From assembly GCA_910588945.1 (NCBI GenBank), contig CAJUSF010000038.1, forward strand, positions 1 through 7,021: 7,021 nt of DNA, written 5' to 3'. This stretch comes from an uncultured Eggerthellaceae bacterium. Lineage in GTDB: Bacteria; Actinomycetota; Coriobacteriia; Coriobacteriales; Eggerthellaceae. The notes beneath the pieces were generated by a model. It had not been told where the DNA came from. It worked only from the letters and a program-made list of their open reading frames with translations, and did not search any database. Below, piece by piece: positions 1 through 6,244 of this stretch. A program made the position numbers and the translations under genes. The stretch's first letter is position 1. Each line of letters opens with the position of its first letter.

Positions 1-518
1 ACTTTCACAGAATCAAAGATCGCATTCGTTTTCGCTGTGCCACCGAGAACATCGCTATAGATGTAGGTGTAGGTCTTAAAACCGTCTTCGATGGTAGGGG
101 TGCCATACAAAGTCCATCCAGCGTTAACCTCATAGGTAAACAGATCCTGATTGGTGACTGTGGCGATCTTGCCATCAGCGTTAATCATCTTGCCGTCAAA
201 GACGGGGACCTTAACCTGAACCGCTACATAGCCATCCACAGTACCCGAATTGGTGATCGTCGGATCCTTTGCGACAACCTGAGTTGGTGCGAGATCCTTT
301 GCATCATCTGCAACAAAGCTCGGCTCTGTAAGAGTGATCGCGAAGTTGGTATCAAGGTTGAGATTGTTGGTCACAGACTCAGTATCGGTCAAATAAGCTG
401 CGACACCGCCGATCGCAAGGCATCCCGCCAAGACACCGGACACAACTCCCATCTTGATCTTGTTAGAAACCTTCTTCTGCTCGCTGTTGACATAACCGTT
501 AGTTGTTGCTGTAGCCAT
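1..518 (-). CDS. SipW-dependent exported protein, TasA/camelysin-like, 3' end outside the window
   Basis: The frame opens at an ATG (518-516) behind an AGGAG with a 7-base gap and stays open to the window edge, giving 172 residues without a stop. The N-terminus has a Lys-rich stretch (residues 15-22), a hydrophobic core (about 24-40), then AAYLTDTE at 40-47. This is the layout of SipW-type signal peptides (TasA, camelysin/CalY), where cleavage falls just before an aromatic residue and an acidic patch; here I expect it after Ala-40 or Ala-41. Further on, TITNSGTVDGYVAVQVKVP (87-105) matches the conserved strand that such proteins carry (N-x-G ... YVRV). Members form extracellular fibres or are matrix/surface proteins; the fibre role here is inference. 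The start lies inside the 3' end of the signal peptidase gene, which suggests translational coupling of enzyme and substrate. The missing C-terminus prevents deciding whether it also carries an anchor. Confidence 0.85.
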   Translation of the reverse strand, partial: MATATTNGYVNSEQKKVSNKIKMGVVSGVLAGCLAIGGVAAYLTDTESVTNNLNLDTNFAITLTEPSFVADDAKDLAPTQVVAKDPTITNSGTVDGYVAVQVKVPVFDGKMINADGKIATVTNQDLFTYEVNAGWTLYGTPTIEDGFKTYTYIYSDVLGGTAKTNAIFDSVK

Positions 519-1050
519 AAGTATTCTCCTTTGGTCGTTGGCTAACATTGCTTTTCGACGTAACAAAGGAGAGGCCTGCACTTATCACAGCAGTTGATAG
601 CACGATAATTGCAATTACGAAACCATTTGCGGCCGCTTCTGCCAGTATAAGCCCCATATACGGTATCGTAATGTCTACGCGCCCGACGACGTTTCCATAA
701 GAGACCGGAGATACGTCAATATCTTCGTTAGCGTCTCCTTTGGTTGTGATGAGTTGGCTCTCGTTGTCGTTTGACACTGCTCGATGTGTACAGATCTCAC
801 CATCTGTTCCATCTATATAAAAGGCTACGACATCGCCGGGTGCGATATCTTTGCCCCTTATATCATCATTTACGTAGGCTGCTGCGCCTACAGGCATTGC
901 GGGGGTCATAGAGGCCGTCCGCACGTAATAATTGTCATATCCGAATAGTTTCGGCGCGAAAGAGAACATGACCAAGATCACAAGAATGGCCATCTCGATA
1001 TAAAATGCGATGGTGAAAATCTTTGAAAGAGCTTTTATAACCACGGTCAT
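499..1050 (-). CDS. sipW: SipW-type (ER/archaeal-type) signal peptidase I
   Basis: Membrane protease of family S26B that removes signal peptides. From ATG 1050 the protein has 183 residues: an N-terminal membrane segment (about 13-32), the catalytic Ser in TASMTPAMPVG (Ser-47), GDVVAFYIDG, CTHRAV with His-89 in place of the Lys of ordinary bacterial signal peptidases, TKGDANEDID (Asp-106, Asp-110, Asp-112), and a C-terminal membrane segment (about 143-162). Ser/His catalysis and the second membrane segment are marks of SipW. The frame extends upstream to an ATG at 1104, but that start has no Shine-Dalgarno sequence and would overlap the sortase. An AGGAG lies only 2 bases before ATG 1050 and 8 bases before an in-frame GTG at 1044, so 1044 may be the true start. 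The probable substrate is the TasA-like protein encoded next, whose start overlaps this gene's end by 20 bases. Confidence 0.9.
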   Translation of the reverse strand: MTVVIKALSKIFTIAFYIEMAILVILVMFSFAPKLFGYDNYYVRTASMTPAMPVGAAAYVNDDIRGKDIAPGDVVAFYIDGTDGEICTHRAVSNDNESQLITTKGDANEDIDVSPVSYGNVVGRVDITIPYMGLILAEAAANGFVIAIIVLSTAVISAGLSFVTSKSNVSQRPKENTYGYSNN

Positions 1051-1066
1051 TTCTCCTAATTCTTTT

Positions 1067-1816
1067 CTACTTTGAATTTCTTGCATCTTCGATCGGTGAT
1101 GCATAAACGATCGTTCTCTCGTTTTTCCAATAGTTATGCGAACACGTGCAAAGCGTTATCGTCCGAGAGACATGCGATGCGTCGTTACTCAACTTCATCT
1201 GGGAATCCTCAAAGCGAAGATCGCGCCAGCTTCTGTAATCTGCGACATCATCAAAGTTGCATCGCTTAATCGGATCAGTTCCACGCACGACATCTGCTGC
1301 ATATACGCGATAGATCTTCTTTGTTGTAGGCGTTTGCAAATAGATATCCCTGTGAGCCTCTGCAAAGTTTGAATCCGAGTAGTTCACCAAGTGCTCAAAC
1401 ATAGATCCATCAAGCATGTTGTGACCATAAACCACAGCGTTGAAGCTTGAGAAAAGACCTCTGTCTTTGCACTGCACATCCAAGAAAGGTACTCCCCAAG
1501 GATTCCAGTTCTTGTAGATATCGTGCTTAAGGTAATACTCAGGATCACTCTCAAAAGCCTGCATGATCGGGTAGTTGATATTGGTGTCAGGAATCGTGAT
1601 CCATCCGACCACATCAGGATTGATATCCTGCCAATACTCCCAATCAACCTCTGGAAAACCATCGGAATCGATCGTGTTTTGTTGGCCGGGAGCAGGATTT
1701 GGTGTTGCGTTTGATTGTAGGTTTATAAATCCTGCACCAAGACCTATCGCAACTGTCAAAGCTATTGCCATACACACGACAGTGCGTTTCAAGGATGTTT
1801 TCTTTGTGCTGCTCAA
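1067..1816 (-). CDS. srtB: class B sortase
   Basis: Membrane-anchored transpeptidase that cuts a C-terminal sorting signal and joins the protein to peptidoglycan or to another pilin. The 249 residues begin with a basic stretch (TKKTSLKR) and a hydrophobic signal anchor (about 12-32), then an extracellular domain with class B landmarks: DINPDVVGWITIPDTNINYP (64-83), YYLKHD, GVPFLD, YGHNMLDGSMF with catalytic His-132, TLCTC with catalytic Cys-225, and NERTIVY with Arg-234. The start codon is TTG, directly after the TAA of the preceding gene; a GAGG lies 8 bases upstream. The next ATG (codon 16) has no Shine-Dalgarno sequence and would remove the basic stretch, so TTG is preferred. Oddity: the residue two before the catalytic Cys is also Cys (Cys-223), where Ser is usual. 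The likely substrate is the large adhesin upstream with its FSKTG signal. Confidence 0.93.
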   Translation of the reverse strand: MSSTKKTSLKRTVVCMAIALTVAIGLGAGFINLQSNATPNPAPGQQNTIDSDGFPEVDWEYWQDINPDVVGWITIPDTNINYPIMQAFESDPEYYLKHDIYKNWNPWGVPFLDVQCKDRGLFSSFNAVVYGHNMLDGSMFEHLVNYSDSNFAEAHRDIYLQTPTTKKIYRVYAADVVRGTDPIKRCNFDDVADYRSWRDLRFEDSQMKLSNDASHVSRTITLCTCSHNYWKNERTIVYASPIEDARNSK

Positions 1817-2371
1817 TTAGTGAACCTCAGACGGTGACACAAATGCCTTTGTCTCGCCACACTCGGCGCACACAGAGCCATCAGTGATCGTTTCATCATA
1901 GGCTTCGGTTACAACAACATCTTCCGTCCACGCATCAGACACAAGGACCGGCTTTGAGATCGGAACATTGGTTGTAAAGCCGCTATGTCCTGTATCAGCA
2001 ATATGCTGATTCGCTATACCATCGATCTCTGTATTGCACTCATTGCACACGGTATGGTATGAAACCATGTTCTCCCACACGGCCTCATGTTCAACCGTCT
2101 TGATCTCTGGATCATGATGAACGGACTTCACATTCGGAATCCAAGTGTGTTGGTGAATTGGCTCAAGCGTCTTTACCTCTTCGATCTGCATAGGCTCGCT
2201 CGTATTCACATTGCTGACAATCACGCCAGCGACGGAGGCCATACTAAAAATGAGCGCGATAGCAGCGATGATAAAAGCAGGTGCAGTCGCAGTTGAGATG
2301 TTCAAAAACTCCGATATCGACTTGCGCTTCTTCTCTTCTATTGCTGCGGGATTGTTCTCATTGTTATTCAT
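1817..2371 (-). CDS. small membrane-anchored protein with an extracellular Cys/His module, function unknown
   Basis: 184 residues from ATG 2371, which has AAGG 7 bases upstream; a TTG at 2374 is a worse start (4 bases). The N-terminus is polar and basic (EEKKRKS) and is followed by one membrane segment (about 30-52), so the remainder is probably outside the cell. The outer part has HQH (73-75), VHHDPE (84-89), TVCNEC (Cys-109, Cys-112), HIADTGHSGF (His-123, His-129) and VCAECGETK (Cys-168, Cys-171). The two CxxC pairs plus spaced His residues suggest a metal-binding or disulfide-stabilised module. A similar arrangement ends the gene at 6547-7021, and I recall comparable VCNxCG...GHSG...CGAT modules in exported Coriobacterial and Clostridial proteins (memory, not searched). 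It lies immediately before the sortase, with no spacer. It could be an assembly factor, a minor surface component or a redox protein; nothing in the sequence decides between these. Confidence 0.85.
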   Translation of the reverse strand: MNNNENNPAAIEEKKRKSISEFLNISTATAPAFIIAAIALIFSMASVAGVIVSNVNTSEPMQIEEVKTLEPIHQHTWIPNVKSVHHDPEIKTVEHEAVWENMVSYHTVCNECNTEIDGIANQHIADTGHSGFTTNVPISKPVLVSDAWTEDVVVTEAYDETITDGSVCAECGETKAFVSPSEVH

Positions 2372-2437
2372 CAAATTTCCTTCCGTTTTCGCTTGATAAA
2401 GCTCAAATGGTGTTTGCTTCCCGATTTTGGGATGAGA

Positions 2438-2471
2438 AAGGCAAGGCTCTGCTCTAAGAGAGCCTTGCCTT
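2438..2471 (-). terminator. terminator-like hairpin after the adhesin gene
   Basis: A perfect 13-bp inverted repeat (2438-2450 paired with 2459-2471, 8-base loop) begins 6 bases after the adhesin stop codon. On the minus strand the stem is followed by TTTCTC, only a short T run, so it may be a leaky terminator or an RNA 3'-end stabiliser rather than a full stop. I see no convincing promoter between it and the next gene, so read-through to the small protein, sortase and signal peptidase is likely. Confidence 0.7.
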
Positions 2472-2476
2472 AATAC

Positions 2477-5400
2477 TTATTCTTCGGAGTCCTTAGAAGT
2501 CTCTTCGATATCCTGCTGATCTATTTCATCATCAGAAAGATCCTCATTGTCAGAATCATCAGTGTCAGCGTCTTTGTTCTCGCTTGATGCCTCAGTGACA
2601 TCCTTTTTGCGGCTCAGATAATATCTACGTGCAAAATACGTTGCCACACCAGCAGCTGCAAGGATAAGCAACACAAAGATCCAAGTGTTACCGCCCGTCT
2701 TTGAGAAGCCTGTTCCATCTGGTGGATTCTTGATGATTACAGTTTGCGCTTCATCGTTGATGTCAGCATGTACTGCAACCTCGATTCCGTCTTTGGATAC
2801 ACTCTCAAAGGCAACTATCTCCTTATTGAGCAGAGATGTTGAATCAAACGTGAACTCGATCTCAACGAAGCCGTTGGCATCATTTGGCACAAATGTAGTT
2901 ACAGACTCAACTGGCTTATCGTCGATGATGAGCTGCTCGCCTGTCTCCTTTAGCATAAGCTTTCCAAAAAGCGTGTACTCCTTGCCGGGAACGAGGTTTG
3001 TATACTCAACCTTGTCAACGATAGTCGTCTCCTTGGAAGGCAGAGCCTCATGATCGCCATCGGTCTTATCGGTTGCTGTGGTACCGATAGATGAAGGCGT
3101 GATCTGAACTGTCTGACCCTCATCATTAATGTCAGTGTGCACTGCTACGATGCGATCATCCTTAACGAGCATCTCAAAGACAACCGTTTGTGGTGCACTC
3201 TCATCCTTGATCCACTGCGAGGCATCAAAGGTGAAGTTAACCTCGGTCTTGCCGGAGACCTTCTCTGGAGCAAATGTCGCATCGGATGTAACAATAGCGC
3301 TTGAGAGTTCAGGATACTTCGCAAGAATAGTCTTTACAGCATCCATATCAAAATCCACTGGCTTGATTACACCTGATGAATCCATATCCATCTCTTCAAA
3401 ACCAAGGACATCGCGAAGTTCGTCCATCATAGTTGCAAGCTCACCATTATCGACTGTAGGTTCGTCCTCAGTTGCATCTTCGATAATAAGAGGCTGCTCG
3501 GTAGTCTTATTCATAAGGATTCCATAGAGCGTATACTCTGCTCCCGACACAAGGTTCTCATAAGAGACGATGTCCCTGATGCCAGCATCCTTATCAGCAA
3601 CAACAACCTTCTCGTCATAGTTCTTGTCATAAGCAGTTGTCTTGATCTCAGGGTAGGCGATCACTACTGTCTGATCCTCATCGTTGGGATCCTCGTGAGA
3701 GACAATCACCACATCGCCACGAAGAAGAGTCTCAAATACTACGATCGACGAACCGTTGTCATACAGCTCAGCAGGAACCGTGAAGGTAACCTCGACCATT
3801 CCGTCTTTCTCGGTTGGTGTGAAGGTGGTGCTTGCAGAAATCTCATCACCCTGAGCATTCGTTGCAACACTCATAACAGCATTGCCGTCCTCATCAAATC
3901 CCTTGACCATGAGCTTGCCAGATACCGTGTACTCTTTGCCCGGTACGAGATTTGTGTACTCAACCTTGTCAACGATGGTGTTGTTATCTGATGCCACAAG
4001 CGTCTTGTCCCCATCCTCACCGTCTACAGCGGTTGTGCCAAGGGTTGGCTGGAGAACACGGACGATCTGATCTGGATCCGATGGATCAGAGTGCTCGCCG
4101 ACAAGCTTGTCTCCAAGATACATACGCTCGTATACGACGATATCAGTTCCGGCAAAGTCAACTGCATTAAACGGGATGGTCATCGTGATCTTGCCGTTTG
4201 TCGTAACCGGGACGAAGTCTTTTCTCACTATAACGTCTTCGCCATTGATCTTGATAGGATCTCCTGTCTGAGCATGCATCAACTGAGCCTCAAGAGTATA
4301 AGTCTTACCCTCGATAAGGTTCATGTACTCAACGTTGTCAATCACAACAGATGTAGGATCCGGCGCAATAGCCTTGTCAAGATCCTCGCCATCATAAGCA
4401 GTAGTACCAAGATAGATATCGCTGACAGGATCATCGAGTGTGCCGAGATCCACTGTCTTGCTATCGCGCTTCACAACAATTCCATTGAGAGTTATGAGCT
4501 TATGTCCCTCATTGGCGGAGCATGGAAGCTCCTCAAGGGTGTATGTATCATAAGGCAGTGCTCCCACCTCATCATTGAGCGCAGCCTTGTTGCCCTCAGC
4601 ATCCTGACCAAACCAAACGCCGGACTCATTATCAAATGCTTCATCGATAACGTCATCATTGTTGTTGGTGTTGTTGGAATGAAGATTCCAATTTGAAGAC
4701 GTAGAAACATAACCGTTCTCATCAGTCACGAGGATGTGATTTTCACCTGTCGTCTCAGAAGTCAGACGGAAAGGAACGTTAGCAAGGCGAGCCATGTTCT
4801 TCTCTGAGGTCTTCACGAACTCAAGGTCGCCACGCTTGACCTGCTCAGGAACTGTTGGAATGTGGAACGTCGTAACAGACTCCATAAAAGAATTTGATGT
4901 TATCTGTCTCACATAAACTTCGTCATCATTGATGTTGTAGCCGATAGGGGCTTTTGTTTCTTTAATTAGAACGGTTCCTAATGGTAAAGTTGGATCACCG
5001 TTCGAGTGATAATACAAATCGTCTCCTGCAACCTTATATTCATCACTAAGATCTGCGAAGACATCTTCATCGGTTGCTACCACCCAAGTACGAGTTGGCT
5101 GACCAGAAGCCTCAGCCGCTTCAACGGTATCGTAATAACCATCGTAATAACGAACAGTAAACTCAGCACCTGCAAGCGATGCTGATCCTTGCGGAAGGTT
5201 TCTTGTTGTCTCTAAATCTATCTTTCCAGCAAGCATAGCAGCTGGGTCGTTTTGAGGCTTATCTGCAACACTAAGGGTCGTGGTCTCACCAGAAGAGACA
5301 ACTACTGTATGGACAGAAGAGTCCCATGCATAACCCTTGCCTTCAGTCGAAGCCTGATTCTCGCGAGCGTAGTAAGTGCCTGCATTAAGCTCAAGAGTAT

Positions 5401-6223
5401 TGCTGCTGCCATTCGCATCAAGCGTCACGCTTCCAGCGTAATCAGTACACGATGCATCTCTATAGAGGTCATATACTATGCCTGCAAGAGTGTAGCAAGA
5501 GTTACCAACAGTAATATCAGCATTCGTTGAAGTCTTTGCAACCTGAGCAAAGCCAGTCTTATCAAAGGTTACACAAACCTGATAGCTTCCCCCGCCAATC
5601 GCATAACAATTAAAATCATCGGGAACGTTATAGGCATTGGCCTCTATCTGACCACGGGTCATATTTTCATAGTTATCGACTTGACCGCCCGGTTCATACC
5701 CAATGACATTGCTCCATACCCATTGCTTGAAGTTTTGTGAGCAACCCTTAAGTGCAGGTGCAGAGTTGAGCGCATACATATCTGACAAAAGGAGATGCTG
5801 GCATACACGATAGCGATCTGGGGTCATCTCTGAACCGTCACACCATGTAGCAGGCCAATACGAAGGCTCAAAACCCGGCGATCCGTAGCCGTAGTATAGA
5901 GCTGAGCGAATCGATGCGCCCTGCTGACCACCCGATGCCTCTACAAGCAGATCCTGCTTTGCGTACTCACCTGTAACCGGAGAGGGTTTAGCAGGCTGCA
6001 CGCATATAACCGGAGCACCGGCCGATGTATTCATATCGCGTGTGAACCAGCCATCATAATAGATGCGATCACCAGATATGACCTCCACCGAATCTGCTGC
6101 ATAAGCCTTATCAGCAGACGCAGCAATAGCCCCAGCAGGTATCATGCCGATTGCAAGCATGACAACCATGATGAGGCTAATGATCTTGTTTGTTTTTGAA
6201 TTTTGCAGTAGCTTATCTTGCAT
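2477..6223 (-). CDS. giant sortase-anchored adhesin / pilin with VaFE (T-Q ester) repeats
   Basis: Surface protein of 1248 residues from ATG 6223; an ATG at 6232 has AGAAGG directly touching it, whereas 6223 has it at 9 bases. Residues are counted from 6223. Order: signal peptide (1 to about 43, ...AKAYAAD-like cleavage); Cys-rich thioester-like head (about 47-219, VICVQP with Cys-74); three SpaA/Cna-B-type domains (about 220-323, 330-459, 464-599; E-box residues Glu-288, Glu-422 in IKETKAPIGY, and Glu-564/565 in TLEELP); four VaFE repeats (605-1167), each starting with TTAxD and ending with a Gln (719, 851, 1037, 1160) expected to form Thr-Gln ester cross-links; sorting signal FSKTG (1173-1177); membrane segment (1181-1197); basic RRYYLSRKK; acidic tail (1208-1248). 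Such self-crosslinked domains form rigid stalks. The class B sortase at 1067-1816 is the likely anchoring enzyme. Whether it is a lone adhesin or a pilus shaft cannot be decided here. Confidence 0.93.
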   Translation of the reverse strand: MQDKLLQNSKTNKIISLIMVVMLAIGMIPAGAIAASADKAYAADSVEVISGDRIYYDGWFTRDMNTSAGAPVICVQPAKPSPVTGEYAKQDLLVEASGGQQGASIRSALYYGYGSPGFEPSYWPATWCDGSEMTPDRYRVCQHLLLSDMYALNSAPALKGCSQNFKQWVWSNVIGYEPGGQVDNYENMTRGQIEANAYNVPDDFNCYAIGGGSYQVCVTFDKTGFAQVAKTSTNADITVGNSCYTLAGIVYDLYRDASCTDYAGSVTLDANGSSNTLELNAGTYYARENQASTEGKGYAWDSSVHTVVVSSGETTTLSVADKPQNDPAAMLAGKIDLETTRNLPQGSASLAGAEFTVRYYDGYYDTVEAAEASGQPTRTWVVATDEDVFADLSDEYKVAGDDLYYHSNGDPTLPLGTVLIKETKAPIGYNINDDEVYVRQITSNSFMESVTTFHIPTVPEQVKRGDLEFVKTSEKNMARLANVPFRLTSETTGENHILVTDENGYVSTSSNWNLHSNNTNNNDDVIDEAFDNESGVWFGQDAEGNKAALNDEVGALPYDTYTLEELPCSANEGHKLITLNGIVVKRDSKTVDLGTLDDPVSDIYLGTTAYDGEDLDKAIAPDPTSVVIDNVEYMNLIEGKTYTLEAQLMHAQTGDPIKINGEDVIVRKDFVPVTTNGKITMTIPFNAVDFAGTDIVVYERMYLGDKLVGEHSDPSDPDQIVRVLQPTLGTTAVDGEDGDKTLVASDNNTIVDKVEYTNLVPGKEYTVSGKLMVKGFDEDGNAVMSVATNAQGDEISASTTFTPTEKDGMVEVTFTVPAELYDNGSSIVVFETLLRGDVVIVSHEDPNDEDQTVVIAYPEIKTTAYDKNYDEKVVVADKDAGIRDIVSYENLVSGAEYTLYGILMNKTTEQPLIIEDATEDEPTVDNGELATMMDELRDVLGFEEMDMDSSGVIKPVDFDMDAVKTILAKYPELSSAIVTSDATFAPEKVSGKTEVNFTFDASQWIKDESAPQTVVFEMLVKDDRIVAVHTDINDEGQTVQITPSSIGTTATDKTDGDHEALPSKETTIVDKVEYTNLVPGKEYTLFGKLMLKETGEQLIIDDKPVESVTTFVPNDANGFVEIEFTFDSTSLLNKEIVAFESVSKDGIEVAVHADINDEAQTVIIKNPPDGTGFSKTGGNTWIFVLLILAAAGVATYFARRYYLSRKKDVTEASSENKDADTDDSDNEDLSDDEIDQQDIEETSKDSEE
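2480..2707 (-). other. sorting signal, membrane segment and acidic cytoplasmic tail of the adhesin
   Basis: The C-terminus reads FSKTGG (from 2707), a hydrophobic stretch WIFVLLILAAAGVATYF, the basic stop-transfer RRYYLSRKK, then 41 residues of which 20 are Asp or Glu. The pentapeptide keeps the KTG of LPKTG but replaces Leu-Pro by Phe-Ser. The acidic extension is unusual, since sorting signals normally end shortly after the basic residues. Confidence 0.85.
2723..3091 (-). repeat. VaFE repeat 4 of the adhesin
   Basis: About 123 residues beginning SIGTTATD, with IVDKVEYTNLVPGKEYT, IVAFE (Glu-1140) and ending NDEAQTVII (Gln-1160). Thr-1048 or Thr-1049 and Gln-1160 are the expected ester partners by family knowledge. 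This copy carries the exact VAFE string that names the family. Confidence 0.85.
2972..3025 (-). repeat. near-identical 54-bp direct repeat, copy in VaFE repeat 4
   Basis: Partner of 3926-3979. The six differences are all silent, since both copies encode the same 18 residues. The distance between copies is 954 bases, a multiple of three, so recombination between them would keep the reading frame. Confidence 0.85.
3092..3649 (-). repeat. VaFE repeat 3 of the adhesin, enlarged by an inserted helical segment
   Basis: About 186 residues, some 60 more than its neighbours. It begins IKTTAYD, has YTLYGILMN, TVVFE (Glu-1017) and ends NDEGQTVQI (Gln-1037). The extra length lies between the LIIED strand and the ATFAPE strand and contains two predicted helices around an EF-hand-like loop. 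Confidence 0.85.
3653..4042 (-). repeat. VaFE repeat 2 of the adhesin
   Basis: About 130 residues starting LGTTAVD, with IVDKVEYTNLVPGKEYT, IVVFE (Glu-831) and ending NDEDQTVVI (Gln-851). Its core is almost the same at DNA level as the matching part of repeat 4. Confidence 0.85.
3926..3979 (-). repeat. near-identical 54-bp direct repeat, copy in VaFE repeat 2
   Basis: Encodes TIVDKVEYTNLVPGKEYT. By hand alignment 48 of 54 bases match the copy at 2972-3025, with one uninterrupted run of 20 identical bases. The protein segment is identical in both. Confidence 0.85.
4046..4411 (-). repeat. VaFE repeat 1 of the adhesin, divergent
   Basis: About 122 residues starting LGTTAYD, with VIDNVEYMNLIEGKTYTLEA, IVVYE (Glu-699) and ending DPDQIVRVL (Gln-719). 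It departs from the others in having VYE for VFE and QIV for QTV, but keeps the Thr and Gln thought to form the ester bond. Confidence 0.8.
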
Positions 6224-6230
6224 TTGCGCC

Positions 6231-6238
6231 ATCCTTCT
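6231..6238 (-). promoter_or_regulatory. ribosome binding site deciding the adhesin start
   Basis: On the minus strand AGAAGG touches the ATG at 6232 directly (no gap) and stands 9 bases before the in-frame ATG at 6223. A ribosome bound here would more easily reach 6223. The choice changes the protein by only three residues. Confidence 0.5.
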
Positions 6239-6244
6239 AATCTA

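Noticed and set aside
1051..1104. N-terminal extension of the signal peptidase to ATG 1104
   Set aside because: It would overlap the sortase end by 38 bases, has no ribosome binding site and adds a charged stretch that the family lacks.
1384..1662. Minus-strand frame of 92 codons within the sortase
   Set aside because: Another frame of the sortase gene, which has all catalytic motifs in its own frame.
3129..3527. Plus-strand frame of 132 codons, Ser/Thr rich
   Set aside because: Antisense shadow of VaFE repeat 3; its Ser/Thr richness follows from the acidic codons on the real strand.
4655..4680. Trinucleotide-like GTT/GTTG tract as a phase-variation site
   Set aside because: The repeats are imperfect and encode an Asn-rich loop (NNTNNNDD); units of three would not shift the frame.
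4091..4696. Plus-strand frame of 201 codons opposite the adhesin
   Set aside because: It is antisense to well-supported SpaA and VaFE coding sequence, has no recognisable domain and no ribosome binding site worth noting; open by chance in repeat DNA.
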